A stretch of 64,000 bases of DNA, from the NCBI RefSeq assembly GCF_001634365.1, contig NZ_CP014579.1, positions 2,604,001-2,668,000 of the forward strand. Direction: 5' to 3'. A model generated the notes under the pieces. It was not told the origin of the DNA and made no database searches. It worked only from the letters and a program-made list of their open reading frames with translations. Made by a program: the position numbers and the translations under genes. Position 1 is the stretch's first letter. Each line of letters starts with the position of its first letter. Shown here in pieces: positions 36,831 to 45,261 of the stretch. The stretch comes from Paraburkholderia phytofirmans OLGA172. GTDB lineage: Bacteria; Pseudomonadota; Gammaproteobacteria; Burkholderiales; Burkholderiaceae.

Positions 36831-37070
36831 CTATGCTTGCCCTGCCTCATGCCAATCATCGATGGCGGCCCGGGATTTGTGCTCCAGTGCGCTGATTGCC
36901 ATCAAAGGATCAATCTTAGCCCTGGGAATAGTTAGTTCGATGCCTGCGGGCGCGCCTTTCTTCGCATCGCCATCGGTACGTTCAATAAGGGCATGACATA
37001 CCCACTGAACGCCAAGCTCATCAGCCACAGCATCGGCAGTCACCCGAAAGCCACGATGTTCGAAAGCCAT
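36831..37070 (-). CDS. Hypothetical protein (79 residues)
   Basis: Small soluble protein with a good ribosome site (AGGAG five bases before the ATG at 37070). Sequence MAFEHRGFRVTADAVADELG then a central GIELTIPRAKIDPLMAISALEHKS. No family recognised. Sits in the degenerate region after the IS6 remnant and may follow the weaker frame at 37086-37361 on the same strand. Confidence 0.55.
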   Translation of the reverse strand: MAFEHRGFRVTADAVADELGVQWVCHALIERTDGDAKKGAPAGIELTIPRAKIDPLMAISALEHKSRAAIDDWHEAGQA

Positions 37071-37085
37071 AAACTCTCCTAAACG

Positions 37086-37361
37086 TTATGAAATATTGGC
37101 CCTTAGACGGTTGTTCCGCCAAGGACCATGAAAAACCTGACACGGATGCGCAACGCCCTGCAGTGAAACTACCCGTTCGCATTCTTCGGCCAGATGTTCA
37201 TCATCGTTCTGAATGGCACGCTCGGCTGTAATGCGAAACGCCAAAGTCAACCTGATGCGACGCACGTCAGTTGAGAGAGCAATGTCGCAGGGGTTGATGG
37301 CCGCGAGAGGGCGTTGACACCGCAAATTAGGCGCCGGTCCTGCTCTGAAGCAAGCCTCCAA
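37086..37361 (-). CDS. Doubtful hypothetical frame (91 residues)
   Basis: Open frame 15 bases upstream of the 79-residue gene and co-directional with it. No recognised family, no clear ribosome site. It could be a decayed gene. Confidence 0.25.
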   Translation of the reverse strand: MEACFRAGPAPNLRCQRPLAAINPCDIALSTDVRRIRLTLAFRITAERAIQNDDEHLAEECERVVSLQGVAHPCQVFHGPWRNNRLRANIS

Positions 37362-38103
37362 CTGACGGGGTTAGCTGTCGAGCTGCTTCGCAGCAGTCGA
37401 TCCGTGCGCGACTCCATTTGTGCAACTCTCAAGGCCCTTCCGCCCTGCTACTAGCGCGAATGCAGGAGTACGGCGGGGACCGGATGAGGAATCCAGTGTC
37501 GCACCAGCCAGTGCTACGCCCCGTCGCGACTCGTATTGTCGGGGATCCTGCGCGTGCCGTCACGTGCCATTCAAACAAATAGTCTTCTTCATGAATGGAA
37601 ATAATCAGATGCTGTCAGCACGGCATGAGAGGGGTCGGCACCTATTTTTGGGGAGGCGAGTTGTTGGGCGTTCCGTTGTAAGGCAAGTCTCGCGGGACTC
37701 AAGGTGACGGCGGTCGCCGGCATGCCCCTGATCGATGACATGCTCGTCGGTTACGAGCATGAACAGGCTGCCCGCTGCGCGCGCTGTCAGCGGGTGGGAG
37801 GCTTTCGATGCTTTGGCGAACGGCCTTGCGAGTGTTCTCGAGGCCGAACTTTTCCACCGACCGCGGCGCGAGCTGATGCGTGCTATGGCCGCCGGAGCAG
37901 GCAAGAATTTCCGGACCGACAACGTCGGTATGACTATGGTTGTACGGCATATAGTCATTCGCCCAGGTTATACCCGGAAACACTATCCTGGGCCCTTAAG
38001 GACGTGTTAAAAGGAGCCGATATCCCGGAAGCGCGCCTGGAAGTCCGGTCCGGAGATTGGAGAATCCCACGCGGTCTGTCGCACGGAATTCCGAGGTGAA
38101 AGT
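37362..38103. other. Degenerate region without a recognised gene
   Basis: Several overlapping open frames on both strands, none with a recognisable domain or ribosome site. The right end holds the promoter and ribosome site (AGGTGAAAGT) of the repetitive secreted protein gene. Confidence 0.45.
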
Positions 38104-39384
38104 ATGGAAAAAAAAGTGCTCGTCGCGGTAGCCGCTGCGCTTATGTCTTCTGTGGGCGCGCTGCATCCCGGATCCGCCCGTGCCGCTGATGCTGAAGCCT
38201 CGGCCTTCGAAGACTCGACCGTCGACGCATCTCTCGATCCCGGCGAAAAACGCGTCTCCGCCGAAGCCGACATTCAGGCGCGCCTTGCAGACCTGCGCTA
38301 TGCGTATTTCATCGGCTATAACGCGCGCGCCAGGGAAGACTCGAAATCCTATGCGACCTTGGGCGACGAGGTGAAGCATCGGCAAAAGCAGCTTGCTGCG
38401 CCGGCCATGCCCGCATCGCCGAAGCCGGTTGCCGAGCGGGTGGCCCCCCCAAGGCGGGTTGTAGCGCAAGCCGTGTCGCTGAGGCATGTAACCGCGCCGG
38501 TCACATCGCCGAAACGGGATGCTGCTGCGCGAGCTACGCCGTCCAGGCTGGTCGTCGCGCAGGCCGAGCCTGTGCCGGTGAAGCACGGTCCCGCGCAAGC
38601 CGAGCCTGTGCAGCTGAAGCACGGTCCCGCGCAAGTCGCGTCTGCGCCGCCGAGGCGGGTCTATGCACCGGTCGCGTCGTTGAAGCAGGCCTCAGCGCGG
38701 GTTACGCCGCCTGAGCGGGCTGAAATGCAACCTGTGCCTCTGAAGCAGGTTTCTACGCGGACTACGTCGCCGAAGCTGTTTGCCACCGAGTCCGAGCCTC
38801 CGATACTGATTCCGACGCAAGCCGTGACGGCATTGCCGGAAGCAAAGTCGGACAATGATGACGACGCGCAGGTGACGCAGAGGCGCGATTTCCAGAACGC
38901 TCAGCGGGCGGTGCCGCGATATCGGCAGGCCGATGAGGAACCGCAATACGCCGTGGAGCAAGGAACTCAAGCGCCTCTACCGTCTCAAGCGGCGCACAAC
39001 CGGCAACCTCGGCAATATCAGAACCAGCAGCCCCAGCAATACGCGGCGGCGCCGGCCTATAACCAGATGTCAACAGAGTCTCAGGAGTCAGGTGGGTACG
39101 CCTGGCGGGAATACGCGCCGCCGCCCCCGCCGCCTCGAACCGTTCAGGCTTACCAGTACGCGCCCGCTCCGTATCCGCCCGCCCGGTACCAGCCGGCTGA
39201 CGCGCAGTCCGCCTACGTACCTCGGCCGCCCGCTCAAGCGGCGGCGCCGCAGGTCATCATAGTGGGCCGCCCGCCTGCCTATCCGGCATATAACGAGATG
39301 TACACGCCACCTGAACTGCGGCGGCCGTACCCCGCCGGTTACGGCAATTCGGCACAGCCTGTCGGATATCAGGGATGGGAGTAG
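38104..39384 (+). CDS. Repetitive proline-rich secreted protein
   Basis: 426 residues, no known family. Signal peptide MEKKVLVAVAAALMSSVGALHP, cleavage near SARA-AD. Residues 40-75 are a small helical part (EADIQARLADLRYAYFIGYNAR). Residues about 95-260 are degenerate short repeats of P, V, S, K and A, including two KHGPAQ units. Residues 290-426 are rich in Q, P and Y (QYAAAPAYNQM, YAPPPPPPR). A stalk-like or cell-wall-spanning extended protein is plausible. AGGTGAAAGT gives the start. Lies in the degenerate accessory region. Confidence 0.65.
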   Translation: MEKKVLVAVAAALMSSVGALHPGSARAADAEASAFEDSTVDASLDPGEKRVSAEADIQARLADLRYAYFIGYNARAREDSKSYATLGDEVKHRQKQLAAPAMPASPKPVAERVAPPRRVVAQAVSLRHVTAPVTSPKRDAAARATPSRLVVAQAEPVPVKHGPAQAEPVQLKHGPAQVASAPPRRVYAPVASLKQASARVTPPERAEMQPVPLKQVSTRTTSPKLFATESEPPILIPTQAVTALPEAKSDNDDDAQVTQRRDFQNAQRAVPRYRQADEEPQYAVEQGTQAPLPSQAAHNRQPRQYQNQQPQQYAAAPAYNQMSTESQESGGYAWREYAPPPPPPRTVQAYQYAPAPYPPARYQPADAQSAYVPRPPAQAAAPQVIIVGRPPAYPAYNEMYTPPELRRPYPAGYGNSAQPVGYQGWE

Positions 39385-39448
39385 GCGCACTCGCTCGGGT
39401 AAAGACATGCTTGTTTTCTCGACTGTCAGCGCGTTCGAGGCATAACTT

Positions 39449-39712
39449 TCAAATCTCGTTTAGTTCTCCGTCGGATCGGGCGCCCAACGCAGCCTTTGCG
39501 ACATCCCAAGGGACCGGTTCCCCGCGCGGGTCCTTTGGAGGATCGGGCGCGCCTGAAACCCTCACCTTTGACAAAGCTTCCATTGCGCGCGCTCTCACCT
39601 TTTCGTTTGACATCAGAAGTCTTGCCAGGGTCATACGCGGATGTTCGCGCCCAGACGAACGACGCACGATATCAACCAGTGCCTGCACGCTGCGCTCCTC
39701 ATTCGCGTACAC
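39449..39712 (-). CDS. Hypothetical protein (87 residues), doubtful
   Basis: GTG start at 39712 without a clear ribosome site. Charged soluble protein (MYANEERSVQALVDIVRRSSGREHPRMTLARLL at the start, WDVAKAALGARSDG near the end). No family recognised. It lies just downstream of the tyrosine recombinase remnant on the same strand. Confidence 0.35.
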   Translation of the reverse strand: MYANEERSVQALVDIVRRSSGREHPRMTLARLLMSNEKVRARAMEALSKVRVSGAPDPPKDPRGEPVPWDVAKAALGARSDGELNEI

Positions 39713-39723
39713 GCTTCATTCGA

Positions 39724-39961
39724 TCAGGCAGATACCGGTACCCACGGCGTCGTGGCGAGCTTTACATCGGCCACCCGAATTCCGATCAGTTCTGACACTC
39801 GGGCGCCAGTGTTGTAAAGCAGCGTGAGCAATACACGATCGCGCCGTCCGAGCCACGTACCCGAATCGGGTGCCCCCAACAAGGCGTGAACTTCCTCGCG
39901 GGAGAGATCCCAGAAGCGGTCTCTCGAAACGTTTCGCTGGGATCGTGAGGTTGCACCGCAC
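39724..39961 (-). pseudogene. Frameshifted tyrosine recombinase remnant
   Basis: Two frames join to give the middle of a phage-type integrase: NLTIPAKRFERPLLG in the first, then after a one-base insertion or two-base loss LSREEVHALLGAPDSGTW, RRDRVLLTLLYNTGARVSEL and IGIRVADV. TGARVSEL is the segment carrying the first catalytic arginine. The tail with the H-x-x-R and tyrosine is gone, so it is dead. It marks a past site-specific insertion. Confidence 0.75.
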
Positions 39962-40375
39962 GGAATGGCGGATCTGACGTTACGTCACGTTACGTTACGC
40001 GCGCGTTGGATCGCAGCGTGTTCTACGACACGTTGATACCCGTGGTTCTCCGACAAGTCTCGGGAATTTGCCCACTGCCCCGCCTGAGCTGAGTTAGCGG
40101 AGATGTGGAGACGACTTTTTACGAATGGCGTAAAGCTTGCTTCTCGTTCTGTCGGTGGCCGGAAATTCAGGGGGCGAGATGAATCGCGTCTTCAACACGA
40201 CGACGATTGTGTCGCGCAGGTGTCTGGCTTTACTGAAGGTCGTCAAAGCATGCCCAATGCAGCAACGGTTCGATGACGGAGTGCTGTTCTGCGCGGGTCC
40301 GGAATCAACGATTGTTGAATTTCGTATGCTCGATTCCAGCAGTCAATACTGGTCGGGCGCGTCGGGAGATACGCT
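39962..40375. other. Intergenic region upstream of the sedolisin gene
   Basis: No gene seen. Contains a short ACGT-rich repetitive stretch (39977-39999) and, at its end, the sedolisin ribosome site GGGAGAT. Confidence 0.5.
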
Positions 40376-42565
40376 ATGTTCAAAAGACCTAATCCAGTCT
40401 TCGTGGTGAGCCTGCTTATACCGATCGTAATATTCGGCAAGGTATCCGTAGCATTGGCGCAGTCCGCAAGGCAGCTTGTCACGCAGGTCGTCGACGAGAG
40501 CAAGACGGTGGAGTTGCCAGGCAATACTCGTCCGGAGTTGAACGCTCTCAATGAGGGCGGCCGGGTGGACGACGCGCTAGTGCTTTACCATGTTCAGCTT
40601 CTTCTGAAGAGGCCGGCAGAGAGGGACGCAGATCTCGCCAGATTCATTACAAGTCTTCAGGATCCAAAATCCGCACATTTCCATCAATGGCTCACGGCAG
40701 CACAGTTCCGCTCGGAGTTCGGCCCGGCGGACGCGGATGTCAACGCGGTCAGCGATTGGCTTTCCCGGCACGGACTAACGGTAAACGGCGTTGAGTCAGG
40801 CGGGATGGTGATCGATTTCTCGGGAACAGCGGGGCAGATCCGCGACGCGTTTCGGACCGAAATCCATCATATCGTGTCAAATGGAGTGACGCATATAGCA
40901 AACGTAAGCAATCCACGGATCCCGGTTGCGCTTGCGGACGCCGTACGCGGGATAGTATCGCTGAGCGATTTCAAGCCGCATACAAATTTCATCCCGCGCT
41001 CCGATTACACCTACACCAGTGGCAACGCAACGCGCCATGCGGTTGTGCCGGCCGATCTCGCGACCATCTACAATGTGAATCCGCTGTTTCGTTCAGGCGT
41101 CTCTGGCCAAGGGCAGACGATCGTCGTCATAGAGAATACAAACGTTTACAACACAGCTGACTGGACCACATTCCGCTCGACCTTCGGTTTATCTGGCTAT
41201 ACAAGCGGTGCATTCACGCAGGTTCACCCGGCAGCCGCGAGCAGTGCTAACAATTGTTCTAATCCCGGTGTCGTCGCAGCTAGCGAAAGAGAAGCCGTGC
41301 TCGATGCAGAATGGGCGAGCGCCGCCGCCCCTGGCGCATCCATTGTGCTGGCGTCCTGTGGCGATACCAGCACGACATTTGGCGGTCTGATCGCACTGCA
41401 GAACGTGGTGAACGGTATCAACCCACCTGCGATCATCAGCGTTAGCTACGGGGAGTGCGAGGCGAAAAACGGGGCGGCGGCCAATGCGGCGTACGCGACC
41501 ATTTATCAGCAGGCAGCCGCACTCGGCATCTCTGTCTTTGTCGCAGCGGGTGATCAGGGCGCTACGAGCTGTGACGCAGGGCAGTCAATTTCGACACATG
41601 GAATCGGCGTCAGCGGCCTTGCCTCGACACCCTACAATGTTGCTGTGGGGGGTACGGATTTCGGCGATGCCTCGGCAGGCGTCACCAGTTCCTATTGGAA
41701 TTCAGGCAATACGTCGACCTATGGTTCCGCGATATCTTATATTCCTGAAATCCCGTGGAACAATTCGTGCGCCAGCGTGCTGATTGCTAAGGCCTACGGC
41801 TATAGCACGACTTATGGCGCAAACGGGTTTTGCAACAGCCCAACGGGCAAGGCCGCGTTTTTGACGATATCCGCCGGCAGCGGCGGACCGAGCGGTTGTG
41901 CCACAGGAAGTCCATCACTAGGCGGGGTGGTCAGCGGAACATGTAAGGGATACGCCAAGCCGGCCTGGCAGCCGCTGGCAACGGGCAATCCGCCCGATGG
42001 GGTACGTGATATTCCCGATGTCTCTCTGTTTGCGGCCAGCGGCGTTTGGGGCCATTACTACGTTGTCTGCGACACCGACACGTCCAACGGCGGTGTCGCC
42101 TGTACAGGCGCGCCAAGCGGATGGTCCGGCGGTGGCGGGACATCGTTTTCCGCGCCGATCTGGGCCGGTTTTCAGGCCCTGGTGAACCAGTACACCGGCG
42201 AAGCCCGCCAAGGCAATCCAAGCCCCGTCTATTACGAACTGGCCGCGGTTCAGAATGTCCTGCTGGGTAGCAGTGTCTGCAATTCGAGTCTTGGCAATCG
42301 CGACGCCAGCAACTGCATCTTTTATAACGTCACCTCTGGCGACATGGACGTGAATTGCTCAGGTTCGAACAATTGCTTTCTCCCGAGTGGCACCTACGGT
42401 GTGCTCTCAACGAGTGGTACCAGCTACGCAAAAGCCTATGGCGCCAGCACCGGCTGGAATTTTGCCACGGGTATCGGGACGGTCAACGTCAGTAACCTTG
42501 CAATCAACTGGCTCAATGTGAACTACCTGGTCAGCCAGGTGCTGCATTTGACGGCTATCCCATGA
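40376..42565 (+). CDS. S53 family serine-carboxyl peptidase (sedolisin / pro-kumamolisin)
   Basis: 729 residues. Signal segment VFVVSLLIPIVIFGKVSVALAQ, then the pro-kumamolisin activation domain (about 40-200; DPKSAHFHQWLTAAQFRSEFGP is the hallmark). Catalytic domain from about 215. Candidate triad: E and D in EREAVLDAEW (spaced as E-x3-D in sedolisins), D in AAGDQGATSCD, and S in GGGGTSFSAP. The SYGECE block follows the usual ISVSYG. Secreted acid protease. Codon use is more AT-rich than neighbours and it follows mobile remnants, so transfer is possible. No operon partner. Confidence 0.9.
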   Translation: MFKRPNPVFVVSLLIPIVIFGKVSVALAQSARQLVTQVVDESKTVELPGNTRPELNALNEGGRVDDALVLYHVQLLLKRPAERDADLARFITSLQDPKSAHFHQWLTAAQFRSEFGPADADVNAVSDWLSRHGLTVNGVESGGMVIDFSGTAGQIRDAFRTEIHHIVSNGVTHIANVSNPRIPVALADAVRGIVSLSDFKPHTNFIPRSDYTYTSGNATRHAVVPADLATIYNVNPLFRSGVSGQGQTIVVIENTNVYNTADWTTFRSTFGLSGYTSGAFTQVHPAAASSANNCSNPGVVAASEREAVLDAEWASAAAPGASIVLASCGDTSTTFGGLIALQNVVNGINPPAIISVSYGECEAKNGAAANAAYATIYQQAAALGISVFVAAGDQGATSCDAGQSISTHGIGVSGLASTPYNVAVGGTDFGDASAGVTSSYWNSGNTSTYGSAISYIPEIPWNNSCASVLIAKAYGYSTTYGANGFCNSPTGKAAFLTISAGSGGPSGCATGSPSLGGVVSGTCKGYAKPAWQPLATGNPPDGVRDIPDVSLFAASGVWGHYYVVCDTDTSNGGVACTGAPSGWSGGGGTSFSAPIWAGFQALVNQYTGEARQGNPSPVYYELAAVQNVLLGSSVCNSSLGNRDASNCIFYNVTSGDMDVNCSGSNNCFLPSGTYGVLSTSGTSYAKAYGASTGWNFATGIGTVNVSNLAINWLNVNYLVSQVLHLTAIP

Positions 42566-42981
42566 CAGGTAATTGATTCGATCGCTATTGTGACCGGTCC
42601 AATGAGCCTATTTGCACCAGAACCACGGAAAATGATATCGACGCTTTTTCAGGTTGCCGACTTCCTTACGAGTCACAACACGTGCCACTGTCTGGCCTCG
42701 CAATTGCCCACCGAACCCAGCATCATAAATTCGTTGCGGTGGGCACACTGACCTCCCCTAACCCAACGCGGACTAAATAGTCTCATTAATAGTGTCGTAA
42801 ATCTCAGTAATAGTGGCGCGAATCCCACTATTACTGTCGTCCGAAGGCCGCTGGGCGCGTCCAATGCGAACCTCATGCGCGCACCTGTACCGGACACCAT
42901 CCCATAATCCGTACAGGTACTGTACCGGCATGGTTCGCTAGAATGCTCCCAAGGTCCTACCGACCGCCACCGGAGCCACCT
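42566..42981. other. Intergenic region upstream of the LysE exporter gene
   Basis: No gene seen. AT-richer at left. The right part carries candidate MocR sites (42885-42928) and the ribosome site CGGAG of the exporter gene. Confidence 0.55.
42885..42928. promoter_or_regulatory. Putative MocR operator: repeated CTGTACCGG with a perfect inverted repeat
   Basis: CTGTACCGG at 42885 and 42920. The second is part of GTACAG-GTA-CTGTAC (42911-42925), a perfect inverted repeat. The site is 54 bases before the exporter start, fitting control by the convergent MocR gene at 43618-45033. Confidence 0.5.
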
Positions 42982-43605
42982 ATGTCTTACCTCAGCCTCA
43001 GTGCGCTGCCCGCCGGCATTCTGTTCGCGCTCGTCACGACGATCACGCCCGGTCCGAACAACACGATGTTGCTGGCCTCGGGCGTCAACTTCGGCTTTCG
43101 CCGTACGCTGCCCCATGTTTCCGGCATCAGCGCCGGGGTCGTCCTGTTGATGCTGTCGGTGGGGATTGGCCTGGGCGAAGCCTTCGTGCACTTTCCCGTG
43201 CTGTACACGGTGCTCGAAGTCGCGAGCGTCGCGTATCTGCTGTATCTCGCGTGGAAAATCGGCACCTCGGGCGAACTGAAGGTCAGGAAAGGCGATCGCC
43301 GGCCCATGAAGTTTCATGAAGCCATCGCGTTTCAGTGGATCAATCCGAAAGCGTGGATGATGGTGCTGACCGCCGCCACGACGATCCACCTGAGCGAGAG
43401 CACCAGCATGAACGCCATCGCAATGGCGGTAGTCTTTTACGTGATCGGTTTTCCGTGCATCTGCCTGTGGGCCGGTTTCGGCACCGCGATGCGGCGCGTG
43501 CTGTCGGACCCGAAGCGGCTGCGCATTTTCAATGTGGCGATGGCGCTGCTGCTGGTGCTTTCGCTGTATCCGATCGCACTAAAGCTGCTCGGCCAAGCCG
43601 TTTGA
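42982..43605 (+). CDS. LysE/RhtB-family amino-compound exporter
   Basis: 207 residues, six predicted membrane helices. Opens PAGILFALVTTITPGPNNTMLLASGVNFGFRR, the LysE family signature including the TPGPN motif, and ends IFNVAMALLLVLSLYPIAL. Exports an amino acid or analogue across the inner membrane. The ATG at 42982 has CGGAG upstream; the ATG at 42943 has none. A convergent MocR-family regulator lies 12 bases beyond its stop, and the pair is a common Burkholderia arrangement. Substrate not readable. Confidence 0.9.
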   Translation: MSYLSLSALPAGILFALVTTITPGPNNTMLLASGVNFGFRRTLPHVSGISAGVVLLMLSVGIGLGEAFVHFPVLYTVLEVASVAYLLYLAWKIGTSGELKVRKGDRRPMKFHEAIAFQWINPKAWMMVLTAATTIHLSESTSMNAIAMAVVFYVIGFPCICLWAGFGTAMRRVLSDPKRLRIFNVAMALLLVLSLYPIALKLLGQAV

Positions 43606-43617
43606 CATTGAGCACAG

Positions 43618-45033
43618 CTAGCTCGCGCCCTGCCCGACTCGCTCGATGAAGCGCCACAACGCGTCGTCGGTCGAGTACGGCGCGTTGAAACGGAACCAGG
43701 CGCTCGGGGCATCGTCGGGACGGAAGTAGGAGCCGGGCGCGAGCCAGATGCCATGCGCAAGCGCGGCGGTCGCCACTTCACCGGCGCGCTCCGCTTCGAT
43801 CGGCAGCCGCGCCCACAGGAACAGGCCCGCTCGCGGCCGATGAAACAGTTCGAGGCCGAGCGAATCGAGCCGTTCTTCGACCGCCGCATGCGCGAGCTTG
43901 AGCCGCTCGTTCACGGCTTCGACGTGACGCGCATAGCGCCCTTCGAGCAGCACCTTGTCGACAATCCGCTCGATCGCTTCCGACGAGGTCAGGCCCACCG
44001 CCATCTTCGTGCGCGCCAGCTCGCGCAACACCGCCCGCTCGGCAACCACATAGCCGCAGCGCAGGCCCGGCGTCACCGTCTTCGAAAAGCCGCCAACGTA
44101 GAGCACGCGCTGCAAGCCTTCCATGGCGGCAAACAGAGGCGCGCCGGGTGGCGCCAGTTCGCGGCTGACATCGTCTTCGATCACCCACATGCGCTGACGC
44201 TCGGCGATCTGCAACAGACGGAACGCCGCCGCCATGCCGAAGGTCGCGCCGGTCGGATTCTGCAGCGTGGTGTTGACGAAAATCGCCTTCGGCTTGTGCT
44301 GTGCGACCAGCGCTTCGAGCACGTCGGTATCGACGCCGGCCGGCGTGCGCGGCACCCCATGCACCACCAGCCCCGCCAGCTTGAGAATCTGCAGCAGATT
44401 GCAATAACCGGGATCTTCGACGATCACGGCGTCGCCCGCGCGCAGCAACGTGCGGACGATCAGATCCAGCCCTTGGGTCGCGCCCTGCGTGAGCAGCACG
44501 TTGGAGACGTCGACCGGCAAACCGCGCCGGTCGAGTTGCTCGGCGATCCGCTCGCGCAGCGGCGCGAAACCGTACGGATGCCCGTAGTCGCCGAGCCGCG
44601 CCGCCGGCACCCGGCTCATTGCACGCAGCGCATGCTGCAAGCCCGTCTCGTTGATCCATTCGTTCGGCAGCCAGCCGCCGCCCGCCTTGATCGGCACCGA
44701 ATGGTCGGCGAACACGTCGGACAGCAGCCAGGTCGCGGTCAGGCTGGGCGGCTGCCAGTCGGTCGGGGCGGCCCGCGCGGACTGCGAGCGTGCCGCCACG
44801 CGATAACCGGATCCGCGCCGCGCCACCACGAGGCCCATCGAAACAAGACGGTTGTACGCCTCGGTGACGGTGAAGGTGCTCAGTTCGTGGCTTTGCGCCA
44901 ACTGCCGCACCGACGGCAACAGCGCGCCGGCGCGCAGCGACTGCGCCTCGATAGCGCGCGTGAAACCCTGCACGACCTGCTCGACGAGCGTGGGAGCGGC
45001 GCGCCGGTCGCGCTCAAGTTGTAGTTCGATCAT
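43618..45033 (-). CDS. MocR-family transcriptional regulator
   Basis: 471 residues. GntR winged helix at about 1-75 (FTRAIEAQSLRAGALLPSVRQLAQSHELSTFTVTEAYNRLVSMGLV) and aminotransferase-like domain from about 105, PLP lysine K318 in GGFSKTVTPGLRCGYV. Two candidate targets: the convergent LysE gene through the 42885-42928 site, and the divergent aminotransferase gene starting 229 bases away. The lysine and folding segments are intact, so it can bind PLP. Ligand unknown. Confidence 0.9.
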   Translation of the reverse strand: MIELQLERDRRAAPTLVEQVVQGFTRAIEAQSLRAGALLPSVRQLAQSHELSTFTVTEAYNRLVSMGLVVARRGSGYRVAARSQSARAAPTDWQPPSLTATWLLSDVFADHSVPIKAGGGWLPNEWINETGLQHALRAMSRVPAARLGDYGHPYGFAPLRERIAEQLDRRGLPVDVSNVLLTQGATQGLDLIVRTLLRAGDAVIVEDPGYCNLLQILKLAGLVVHGVPRTPAGVDTDVLEALVAQHKPKAIFVNTTLQNPTGATFGMAAAFRLLQIAERQRMWVIEDDVSRELAPPGAPLFAAMEGLQRVLYVGGFSKTVTPGLRCGYVVAERAVLRELARTKMAVGLTSSEAIERIVDKVLLEGRYARHVEAVNERLKLAHAAVEERLDSLGLELFHRPRAGLFLWARLPIEAERAGEVATAALAHGIWLAPGSYFRPDDAPSAWFRFNAPYSTDDALWRFIERVGQGAS

Positions 45034-45217
45034 GGTTTGGACTGAGAGGCCGGTCGCGACGGCCGGCTAGGTTGCCAAATAGATGGCCCGATAAAGCATC
45101 GAATTGCGTCATTGTGCGATCGACACAGTTATCGCAATTCCACCAACACAGTTAGCACCACACTGCGTCAACTGTTTATGCCGCCATTAAACCGCGAACG
45201 CTACAGTTTTGGCTACG

Positions 45218-45241
45218 CCCCGAAGGAAGTCCCCTTGGGGG
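45218..45241 (+). repeat. Dispersed 24-bp repeat, locus 4 (upstream of aminotransferase gene)
   Basis: CCCCGAAGGAAGTCCCC then TTGGGGG, preceded by ACG and followed by ACC. It lies 21 bases before the aminotransferase start, just upstream of its ribosome site (CGAGGA), in the 5' untranslated leader. Confidence 0.85.
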
Positions 45242-45261
45242 ACCACTTCGAGGAAAAAACC

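Noticed and set aside
37605..38099. Frames on both strands as a gene before the repetitive protein
   Set aside because: No recognised domain or ribosome site on either strand; reported only as degenerate DNA.
40137..40409. 90-residue frame before the sedolisin gene
   Set aside because: Overlaps the sedolisin start, lacks a ribosome site and has no domain.
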